This document shows, piece by piece, positions 1-4,596 of a stretch of 8,754 nucleotides of DNA. This DNA comes from Flexistipes sp041694215 (lineage in GTDB: Bacteria > Chrysiogenota > Deferribacteres > Deferribacterales > Flexistipitaceae), in contig JASMTO010000017.1 of NCBI GenBank assembly GCA_041694215.1, forward strand, positions 1 through 8,754, read 5' to 3'. The notes beneath the pieces were generated by a model. The model was not told where the DNA came from. It did not search any database and was given only the letters and a program-made list of their open reading frames with translations. Within the stretch, counting starts at the first letter, position 1. Every line of letters starts with the position of its first letter. The position numbers and the translations under genes were made by a program.

Positions 1-600
1 GTAAAACTGCCTCAGCGATTTCCTGTGATAATTTATCCCAAGTAATTCAAATAAACCCGATCTCTCCCTTAACCATTCATACGTGCTAAGCTCACTGCCA
101 GGATTAAGCATTCGGCCTATTATTAAAGCCCTGGATATTTCTATCTCCGATTCTGTAAAACCAAGGGATCTCAGTATACCCCCTATTCCGAGTTCTTTAA
201 ATGATTCATTGCAAATATACTCTCCGCCTATACTCCGGGGCTCTGATACTTCTACACTGGATACATCCACCTGCTCGTATTCCGGCTTAGACAATTCTGT
301 CTCAGGCTGCTTAGAAGATGATGCTATAATATTTAGTTTCGCTTTCTTTGCATATGCACGGGCAAGCTCCTCTATTTCTTTATCAGGCTTAAATACTGGT
401 TCCTCATAACCGTCAAGTAATTGTTCTATACGGTTTGCAAGTTCTTTTAACTGCATGGCAGGGATATGGGACAGATCACCCATATCCATAATGATACGTT
501 GCCTGGGGCCTTTATCAATGCGGTAGGATTCCACCAGTTTATGGGTTGTATATTTTTTACCGGTTTTTTTATTAGTGGTTACATACGCTCTTATAAACAT
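1..600 (-). CDS. IS1634-family transposase, N-terminal part (runs off left edge)
   Basis: Reading the minus strand from the ATG at 600 gives 200 uninterrupted codons to the window edge. The protein opens MFIRAYVTTNKKTGKKYTTH, followed by KLVESYRIDKGPRQR and then a MDMGDLSHIP segment. This is the signature N-terminus of IS1634-type (IS4-superfamily) DDE transposases, which normally run to roughly 500 residues. The fragment also holds a charged linker (about residues 70-115) and a helical segment ending near GRMLNPGSELSTYEWLRE. The DDE catalytic residues of the family lie further C-terminal, outside the window, so activity cannot be judged. No Shine-Dalgarno sequence precedes the ATG. The ATG sits where a strong upstream promoter is expected to start transcription. 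The family call is from memory of the conserved N-terminus; no search was run. Confidence 0.85.
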   Translation of the reverse strand, partial: MFIRAYVTTNKKTGKKYTTHKLVESYRIDKGPRQRIIMDMGDLSHIPAMQLKELANRIEQLLDGYEEPVFKPDKEIEELARAYAKKAKLNIIASSSKQPETELSKPEYEQVDVSSVEVSEPRSIGGEYICNESFKELGIGGILRSLGFTESEIEISRALIIGRMLNPGSELSTYEWLRERSGLFELLGINYHRKSLRQFY

Positions 601-606
601 GAAAGT

Positions 607-634
607 ATTATAGCAGAAGTGTATGCCTTGTCAA
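607..634 (-). promoter_or_regulatory. Sigma-70 promoter of the IS1634 transposase
   Basis: On the minus strand a perfect TTGACA (634-629) is separated by 16 bases from a perfect TATAAT (612-607). The transposase ATG begins at 600, about seven bases after the -10 box, which is where transcription would be expected to start. The mRNA is therefore predicted to be leaderless or nearly so, consistent with the lack of a ribosome binding site. Confidence 0.8.
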
Positions 635-796
635 TACAAAATATTTTGTTAGGTCACTACAATTGAGAAACCAGTTACTTTTTACAGTATTGATTAATCT
701 GCAATGCATTTATCAATAAGTTAGCTTATATCTGTTTAGTTATACTGAACTCAGCACCCATTTTAAAACACCGTGTTGGCAAACTTGGGTTAGGAG

Positions 797-872
797 TTGC
801 AAGCCACCTTTAAGTTGTTGTAGATTAAGGTTTGATAAGAACAAAAATCACAACCAAAAAGGTGACTTGCAA
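797..872 (+). promoter_or_regulatory. Inverted repeat covering the ribosome binding site of an IS1380-type transposase
   Basis: TTGCAAGCCACCTTT (797-811) is nearly the exact reverse complement of AAAGGTGACTTGCAA (858-872), with one mismatch in 15. The right arm contains the AAGGTG Shine-Dalgarno (859-864) and ends at the first base of the ATG. Folded in RNA, the structure would bury the ribosome binding site. Several IS elements use this arrangement to stop translation of transcripts entering from outside. Weaker complementarity (GTTGT against ACAAC) continues inside the loop. Confidence 0.6.
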
Positions 873-961
873 TGAATAAATTAAACTACAAAATAGAAAG
901 AAGCAATGATAAAATCACCCCATTCGGTGGAATTTCTTTGTTAATCCCACTGTTAGAATAA
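872..961 (+). pseudogene. IS1380-family transposase, N-terminal remnant
   Basis: This 29-codon frame begins MNKLNYKIERSNDKITPFGG and continues ISLLIPLLE before a TAA. The pattern of a basic start, ITPFGG and then a hydrophobic LLxPLLE helix is the conserved beginning of IS1380-family transposases, which are normally over 400 residues long. The reading frame stops where a poly-A run and a dispersed 17-base repeat begin, so the rest of the gene was probably lost by recombination at that point. A good Shine-Dalgarno (AAGGTG) lies seven bases upstream inside a hairpin arm. Start and ribosome binding site are intact; the catalytic domain is absent. Confidence 0.65.
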
Positions 962-971
962 AAAAAATGGA

Positions 972-988
972 CAGGCAAATAATGCATT
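972..988 (+). repeat. Dispersed repeat copy 1 (CAGGCAAATAATGCATT)
   Basis: First of five same-orientation copies of a motif close to CAGGTAAATAATGCATT. It is preceded by a poly-A run and TGGA and continues into TTGACA (987-992), which could serve as a -35 box. It lies directly after the broken IS1380 remnant and about 160 bases before a RAYT start codon. Confidence 0.7.
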
Positions 989-1151
989 GACATATCAGTT
1001 TTAAGTACTAAGATTTAAGCGTTAAGTTTAGGGTGTTTGAGTGTAAACGTGGTAGCAATAACTGGTTGAAAATGTTGATTGTGTTGAGAAAGTTGAAGGG
1101 GCATCCAGTGGGATGAGGGGCAACGTTGTGATGTTCAATAAGGAGGTTTAA

Positions 1152-1277
1152 ATGGCAAGGACAAGGCGTTTTAAGGTAAAAGGTGAAGTTGCAAATTATC
1201 ATGTAATTTCAAGGACAGTTGGCGGCGCCGGTTACTTCTATCGTGAAGTAATCCATAAAAAATGGAGGGAAAAATGA
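1152..1277 (+). pseudogene. REP-associated tyrosine transposase (RAYT, Y1_Tnp), N-terminal remnant
   Basis: A 41-codon frame starts MARTRRFKVKGEVANYHVIS and continues RTVGG. The MARxxRxKxxG...YHVxSRTVGG opening is typical of IS200-like Y1 transposases of the RAYT type, usually 180-330 residues. The HUH motif and catalytic tyrosine of the family are missing, so this is a truncated head. The start is well supported by TAAGGAGG (1139-1146) five bases upstream of the ATG. The frame after TVGG no longer looks like the family and probably belongs to the sequence carrying the lipoprotein genes. Its TGA (1275-1277) overlaps the ATG of the next gene as ATGA, so translation of this fragment may feed the lipoprotein. 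Confidence 0.65.
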
Positions 1278-1933
1278 GAAATTTTATTTTATCGATTTTT
1301 TTGATTATTATAATAACCTTTGGCATGGCTGGCTGTACTGTGAAAGTACACCCTATACTAAATTCGAGCTTAGGTATTGACGCTTTTGAAAATATGGAAA
1401 AAATAGATCCCCAGGATGTTTCTATCGCATTATATATAGATCCCAAATTGAGAAATTTAAAGGTAAATCAAAATCTCAAGAAAGGAGAATATTCTTTTGA
1501 AATTGGTAATGCCTTTTCAGCAAAATTAATCAAAGCTATTTCATATAAATTTAAAACTATAGTTCTAATTGATACTCCAAATTATACAGGAGGTGATCCA
1601 TTAGATGGTTTAATGCGCGTTGGCCTTCAAGATGTCGATGTAAATATGGGCGTTAAGTCAGGTTTTTCTACTGTTTCTACAGAAAGCTATACACGCTTAT
1701 CTATCCGTGCTGAAATTTGTGACATAAAAGAGAACAAGACCGTATGGGTTGGCACAACACAGGCAAAAGAAATTGGTGCACATGAAGAAATGTGGCAAAT
1801 GACATATCAGGAAGCTGGGCGTGGATTTGCTGCCTCAATAGACAAGGCAATAGATATAGCAATTGGTTCACTTATTCATCAAATGAGTAAATCACAGAAC
1901 TTGAATCTTTATATCGACAAATGGGAGAAATGA
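1274..1933 (+). CDS. Predicted lipoprotein of unknown function (219 aa)
   Basis: The N-terminus is a short basic stretch (MRN), a hydrophobic core of about 14 residues (FILSIFLIIIITFG) and a lipobox-like MAGC, placing the lipidated cysteine at residue 21 and the protein in the envelope. I chose the ATG at 1274 because GGAGGG lies 4-5 bases upstream and it gives a clean signal peptide; an in-frame ATG at 1262 would put the Shine-Dalgarno inside the gene. The mature part is a mixed alpha/beta domain of about 200 residues, with VSIALYIDPKLRN near residue 50 and VWVGTTQAKEIG near residue 157. I do not recognise the family. The start overlaps the upstream RAYT remnant (ATGA), and the stop overlaps or abuts the next lipoprotein gene. 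It is probably part of an integron cassette ending in the attC at 2692-2751. Confidence 0.85.
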   Translation: MRNFILSIFLIIIITFGMAGCTVKVHPILNSSLGIDAFENMEKIDPQDVSIALYIDPKLRNLKVNQNLKKGEYSFEIGNAFSAKLIKAISYKFKTIVLIDTPNYTGGDPLDGLMRVGLQDVDVNMGVKSGFSTVSTESYTRLSIRAEICDIKENKTVWVGTTQAKEIGAHEEMWQMTYQEAGRGFAASIDKAIDIAIGSLIHQMSKSQNLNLYIDKWEK

Positions 1934-1935
1934 TT

Positions 1936-2676
1936 ATGGGAAGTATTATGAAATATAAAAACAATATCATTATGATTTTTTTAATTTTTTTTTGGGGTGG
2001 CTGTGCAGCCCCACTTAAAACCGATACGGTAACTTTTCTACCGCCATCATCCTATACAAACTTTCAGGATATAAATGGACTGCAAATAGCAGTTGTACCA
2101 ATTGTATCGAAGACGAAATCAGAAGAAATATTTGGTACAGACTTGAAGACAGCTAATATCTTGCCAATCCATATCGTAGTTCAGAATATTGGAAATAATG
2201 AATTTGAAATAAATTGCCAACAGATATTTGGGATAACACCAAATGGGGAATATACTGTGGCCTATAATCTTAACAGGGCAGCTGAGCATGTTCGTAGTTC
2301 ATCTATTGGAACTACAGCTGTTACTGGGGCTGTGGCTGGAGCTGCAGTAGGTGCTGCCACTGGAGCTGCAATTGGTGCAGGAGTCGGGCATGCGAGTGGC
2401 GACTCGTCAACTGGTGCGCAGTCTGGAGCTGTCATAGGTGGAACTATGGGTGCAACATCTGGGGCAGCCGCTGGCCTATCCGATTCTTTCACAATACAAT
2501 TTAAAAAAGAATTAGCAAACTTGGCTTTTGAGGATGAAGTTGTATTCCCTGGAGACATCAAGCAAGGATTTGTCTATATGAAATGGAAAAATTATAATAA
2601 AATAAGGGTCAAAATTTTCGACATTACATCCAACAAAAATGTAATACGAGAATTTGATATATCAGTTATCCGTTGA
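1936..2676 (+). CDS. Lipoprotein with glycine-zipper membrane segment (246 aa)
   Basis: The signal peptide has a basic region (MKYKNN), a hydrophobic core (IIMIFLIFF) and WGGC at residues 20-23. This is an imperfect lipobox, because Trp at -3 is unusual. Residues 125-181 are packed with G-A-x-x-G repeats (VTGAVAGAAVGAATGAAIGA and a second set after a short Ser/Asp-rich turn), typical of glycine-zipper domains that form tight helical hairpins in envelope membranes. The region before it (LPIHIVVQNIGNNEFEI) resembles a beta-sandwich, and about 60 residues follow the zipper. Starts at 1921, 1930, 1936 and 1948 are all in frame. I prefer 1936 because GGGAG (1923-1927) is then 8 bases away; 1948 is the main alternative. 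The gene adjoins the upstream lipoprotein stop, implying co-translation and a shared envelope role. No named function can be assigned. Confidence 0.85.
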   Translation: MGSIMKYKNNIIMIFLIFFWGGCAAPLKTDTVTFLPPSSYTNFQDINGLQIAVVPIVSKTKSEEIFGTDLKTANILPIHIVVQNIGNNEFEINCQQIFGITPNGEYTVAYNLNRAAEHVRSSSIGTTAVTGAVAGAAVGAATGAAIGAGVGHASGDSSTGAQSGAVIGGTMGATSGAAAGLSDSFTIQFKKELANLAFEDEVVFPGDIKQGFVYMKWKNYNKIRVKIFDITSNKNVIREFDISVIR

Positions 2677-2691
2677 ATGTTCAATCAAATT

Positions 2692-2751
2692 ACCTAACAA
2701 GACAAATTCAGCGGACGCATAAAACCGCGCCGCTGGTTTGCGTTGTTAGAT
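2692..2751 (+). other. Integron attC recombination site
   Basis: ACCTAAC (2692-2698) fits the RYYYAAC inverse core and GTTAGAT (2745-2751) fits the GTTRRRY core, 60 bases end to end. CTAACAA (2694-2700) pairs with TTGTTAG (2743-2749), then GA/CG is unpaired, CAAA (2703-2706) pairs with TTTG (2737-2740), and TT/G forms a central bulge. CAGCGG-A-CGC (2709-2718) pairs with GCG-CCGCTG (2727-2735), leaving A2715 unpaired, around the loop ATAAAACC. Two boxes, a spacer, a central unpaired part and an extrahelical base are the defining architecture of attC. It starts 15 bases after the lipoprotein stop, the usual cassette geometry. No integrase is in the window. Confidence 0.85.
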
Positions 2752-2776
2752 TTGATTTGTGAGGAGAAATTAAATA

Positions 2777-2884
2777 ATGGATATAAGTGTTTTTGCTTTC
2801 CGAAAAGAAAAAGAGACACCCATAACAAGTTTTTTGTCAAGTAGATATTCCTTCACTATATGCATTTGTATGCATTTTTTTTAA
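2777..2884 (+). pseudogene. Short ORF just after attC, possibly the start of a degraded next cassette gene
   Basis: A 35-codon frame begins MDISVFAFRKEKETPITSFL about 25 bases after the attC core site. GAGGAG (2761-2766) lies ten bases before the ATG. A start codon and ribosome binding site directly behind an attC is what the first gene of the next cassette should show. The first 22 residues look like plausible protein; the rest (YSFTICICMHFF) looks like read-through into AT-rich sequence. I read it as a cassette gene truncated soon after its start, but a genuine small ORF cannot be excluded. No family is recognised. Confidence 0.4.
2860..2882 (+). terminator. Weak hairpin followed by a T run
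   Basis: ATGCAT (2860-2865) and ATGCAT (2870-2875) can pair around TTGT, and eight T residues follow (2875-2882). The stem is only six base pairs and AT-rich, and the same bases also read as a direct repeat of TATGCATTTG, so termination is uncertain. Confidence 0.25.
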
Positions 2885-3070
2885 TCTATTTACTAAACTA
2901 TCATATTTGTAAATTAAGCATCTTTTCTGCGCCTGTGTTTTCAAAAATTGTGTCAGCATAATGTTCGCTGCACCAGACACCCATCAGGATTTAGGTATCA
3001 CCAATATTCCGGGATACCCGTTTCGCATTCCGCGAGCCAGAAAAACGTAGGAGGAAAAAAGGGGAAAGGG
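2885..3070. other. Degraded stretch without a recognisable gene
   Basis: Both strands hold only short open frames. The longest coding-like piece on the plus strand is a 29-codon frame (2961-3050, MFAAPDTHQDLGITNIPGYP onward) with no ribosome binding site and no family I recognise. A purine-rich run (about 3051-3070) leads into repeat copy 2. The sequence is probably residue of a lost cassette or element. Confidence 0.4.
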
Positions 3071-3087
3071 CAGGTAAATAATGCTTG
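3071..3087 (+). repeat. Dispersed repeat copy 2 (CAGGTAAATAATGCTTG)
   Basis: Matches the consensus CAGGTAAATAATGCATT at the first 14 bases and is preceded by a purine-rich run ending GGG. It lies about 45 bases beyond the broken 3' end of the IS110 remnant. Confidence 0.7.
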
Positions 3088-3129
3088 GTAACTTCTGAAA
3101 GTGACAGAGAGTCATCAGAGTTAAGCATT

Positions 3130-3534
3130 TCAAATAAAGGGTTGTCCTCTCTTCCGGAGTAAATCCCGTATTGGACGTTGTTTCTTTGGATAAATGTAAC
3201 CCTCAGGTAAAATGTTCAGTCTTAAAAGATGAGCAAGCCAATATGCGCCATCATTGTCATCACTGTGCTTTAAACCCTCGTATTTTTTAACAGCGGACGG
3301 ATTTGCCAGATGTGTTTTGAAATCATTGTCCATCAAGAGATCTATAAGCCAGTACCAGTTGAAAGTAGATTCAACAACGACACCTTTAAGCTCATTTTTA
3401 TACGGCTTTAATGTCGAGATAATTAAATCAGGATCATTGTCCAGCTTCTTTTTGAGAATACGTTTGTCATTCTCATCAATAATTGCTAAATAATTATTGC
3501 TTGAATGCAAGTCAAAACCTCCGTATAGTGCCAT
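3130..3534 (-). pseudogene. IS110-family transposase (DEDD/RuvC-like), N-terminal remnant
   Basis: The 134-residue frame begins MALYGGFDLHSSNNYLAIID. It contains the DEDD catalytic set of the IS110 RuvC-like domain: D8 in GGFDLHSS, E55 in VVVESTFNWYW, and D92 and D95 in HSDDNDGAYWLA. The following YIYPKKQRPIRDLLRKR is also characteristic. Complete IS110 transposases are about 300-400 residues and carry a C-terminal domain with a catalytic serine; here the family match stops at LRKR, and GQPFI and a stop follow, so the serine domain is lost. The start is secure: AAGGAGG lies just upstream of the ATG at 3534. That ribosome binding site sits in a long inverted repeat. The remnant lies between repeat copies 2 and 3 and faces the opposite way to the neighbouring genes. 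Confidence 0.85.
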
Positions 3535-3536
3535 AT

Positions 3537-3612
3537 GGTACCTCCTTTAACTTTTATGTTTGGTTTCTTACCAATAGCATAGCACTTTATGTGCATAAGT
3601 GAAGGAGGTACC
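3537..3612 (-). promoter_or_regulatory. IS110 5' region: long hairpin over the transposase ribosome binding site
   Basis: GGTACCTCCTTTAACTT (3537-3553) and AAGTGAAGGAGGTACC (3597-3612) are inverted copies with an 11-base perfect core (GGTACCTCCTT). On the minus strand the proximal arm carries the AAGGAGG ribosome binding site of the IS110 transposase. The 43-base loop holds a smaller hairpin (GCAC/GTGC around TTTAT). In IS110-group elements the end upstream of the transposase encodes the structured bridge RNA, so this stretch may be a remnant of it; that role is inferred, not shown. Confidence 0.5.
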
Positions 3613-3640
3613 TACTTTATCTCAACTTGTTAATGATTAT

Positions 3641-3670
3641 CAGGTTAATAATGCAGGTAAATAATGCATT
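3641..3670 (+). repeat. Dispersed repeat copy 3, as a tandem pair
   Basis: CAGGTTAATAATG (3641-3653) is followed without a gap by CAGGTAAATAATGCATT (3654-3670). The 13-base unit is thus duplicated head to tail with one substitution. A weaker resemblance, CAGGTTGATATTATT, follows at 3702. The pair separates the IS110 end from the DinJ-YafQ promoter region. Confidence 0.7.
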
Positions 3671-3739
3671 TCATGCTAAGGCGTGAACGTAAGAGTAAAG
3701 GCAGGTTGATATTATTATTTCTAAAATTCTAAAAAATTA

Positions 3740-3770
3740 TTGACAAAAAGTATTAACACCCCATGATAAT
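3740..3770 (+). promoter_or_regulatory. Promoter of the dinJ-yafQ operon
   Basis: TTGACA (3740-3745) is followed after 19 bases by GATAAT (3765-3770), preceded by T to give TGATAAT. The spacing is longer than ideal, which would keep the promoter modest and easy to repress. Transcription would start near 3777, about 20 bases before the antitoxin ATG. Confidence 0.6.
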
Positions 3771-3782
3771 ACTAAAGTATTA
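3749..3782 (+). promoter_or_regulatory. Operator half-sites for the DinJ antitoxin
   Basis: Three copies of one 7-base half-site occur: AGTATTA (3749-3755), TAATACT (3767-3773) and AGTATTA (3776-3782). The last two form a perfect palindrome with a two-base spacer that overlaps the -10 box and the predicted transcription start. The first lies between the -35 and -10 boxes. This fits autorepression by ribbon-helix-helix antitoxin dimers bound side by side. Confidence 0.6.
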
Positions 3783-3798
3783 TTTATGAGGTTGATTT

Positions 3799-4068
3799 AT
3801 GGGTAAGGTAAAAGAAACAACCAGTATCAAAGTTGACAAAGAAGTGAAAAATGAGGCTAAGATGGTTTTTGCCCAATTGGGTATGAGTATGGGAGAAGCT
3901 GTTAATATCTTTCTAACGCAGGTAGCTCTGACAAAATCAATTCCTTTTGAAATTAAAATCCCCAATGAAGAAACTCAACAGACTATGGAAGAGGTACTAA
4001 ACAGTCAAAATATAGCCCCTTTGGACTATAAAGAATTGTCGGAAGAACAAACTCATTCTAAAAGCTGA
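3799..4068 (+). CDS. dinJ: RelB/DinJ-family antitoxin
   Basis: This 89-residue protein is the antitoxin of a type II module. The N-terminal half is a ribbon-helix-helix domain: strand KETTSIKVD (5-13), helix KEVKNEAKMVFAQLGM and the diagnostic SMGEAVNIFLTQVALTKSIP turn-helix shared by DinJ and RelB proteins. The C-terminal 35 residues (EETQQTMEEVLNSQ and on) are charged and would wrap around the toxin. The family binds its toxin and, as a complex, represses its own promoter; matching half-sites lie just upstream. The ATG at 3799 has TGAGG seven bases ahead. The toxin gene starts three bases after the stop codon, so the pair is a translationally coupled operon. The gene looks intact. Confidence 0.92.
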   Translation: MGKVKETTSIKVDKEVKNEAKMVFAQLGMSMGEAVNIFLTQVALTKSIPFEIKIPNEETQQTMEEVLNSQNIAPLDYKELSEEQTHSKS

Positions 4069-4071
4069 TTA

Positions 4072-4338
4072 ATGAAATTGCTCAGACACAAAAAATTTAT
4101 AAAAGATTTTAAAAAGTTAAAGCTAACGGATTCTCAATTTGAAAAATTGATAAAATATTTGCACCTGTTACAGGAAGAAAAAAAATTGCCAGAGGAAGCT
4201 AAAGATCATGAATTGCTCGGAAAATGGAAAAATTTTAGGGAGTTTCATGTAGGTGGTGATTTGATAGTTATTTATTATGTAAATAAAGATGAAATCATTT
4301 TAACAAGAATAGGGACTCACAGTCAGTTGTTTGAATAA
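4072..4338 (+). CDS. yafQ: YafQ-family mRNA interferase toxin
   Basis: The 88-residue protein has the RelE/YafQ fold and the YafQ active-site pattern: H46 in KDHELLGKWKNFRE, H59 and D63 in FHVGGDLIVIYY, H83 in RIGTHSQLF, and F87. These match the histidines, aspartate and aromatic that E. coli YafQ uses to cut mRNA on the ribosome. The tryptophan that follows the aspartate in E. coli is leucine here. Length is normal for the family. There is no independent ribosome binding site: the ATG follows the antitoxin TGA by three bases, so toxin synthesis should depend on antitoxin translation. Nothing suggests inactivation. Repeat copy 4 begins about 30 bases after the stop. Confidence 0.92.
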   Translation: MKLLRHKKFIKDFKKLKLTDSQFEKLIKYLHLLQEEKKLPEEAKDHELLGKWKNFREFHVGGDLIVIYYVNKDEIILTRIGTHSQLFE

Positions 4339-4367
4339 TTTCTTTTCTAAAAAAGATAACAAGGGGG

Positions 4368-4384
4368 CAGTCAAATAATACATT
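4368..4384 (+). repeat. Dispersed repeat copy 4 (CAGTCAAATAATACATT)
   Basis: This diverged copy differs from the consensus at three positions and is preceded by AAGGGGG. It abuts the RAYT C-terminal remnant, whose recognisable coding sequence starts one base later. Confidence 0.6.
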
Positions 4385-4385
4385 T

Positions 4386-4544
4386 TTCACAGATACACTT
4401 GTGATAGGCTCGAAAGGTTTTATAGAGATTGCGCATAGGAAGTTTGAAGATGAGATAAGCAAGAAGGAACGCAAGGCACATAAAGTACCGATAGGCTTAG
4501 GCAGGATATATTCAATTCAGCGGTTGAACAGTATCTTAGAATAG
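4386..4544 (+). pseudogene. REP-associated tyrosine transposase (RAYT), C-terminal remnant
   Basis: A 52-codon frame without a start codon reads FTDTLVIGSKGFIEIAHRKF, then EDEISKKERKAHKVPIGLGR and IYSIQRLNSILE before TAG. The FTDTLVIGSKGFI segment, followed by a lysine-rich linker and G-R-IYSIQRL, is the usual tail of RAYT proteins. The catalytic half is missing. The fragment starts at repeat copy 4, which looks like a recombination joint. A matching RAYT head lies at 1152-1277 in the same orientation, so the two may derive from one element or from two related ones. It lies 52 bases upstream of the rpn start codon. Confidence 0.65.
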
Positions 4545-4596
4545 TGGCGAAACCTTTTTTCTTGCAAACATAGCTTTTTCCGAGTATTTATAGCAT

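Noticed and set aside
83..666. Two plus-strand frames of 108 and 66 codons
   Set aside because: Both lie opposite the IS1634 transposase or its promoter, whose minus-strand frame has clear family motifs.
1008..1446. Two minus-strand frames opposite the RAYT remnant and the first lipoprotein gene
   Set aside because: No ribosome binding sites and no recognisable motifs; the plus-strand reading explains the sequence.
2262..2561. Long antisense frame opposite the glycine-zipper region
   Set aside because: It is the mirror of a low-complexity Gly/Ala-rich coding stretch and is all Pro/Ala repeats; there is no start signal.
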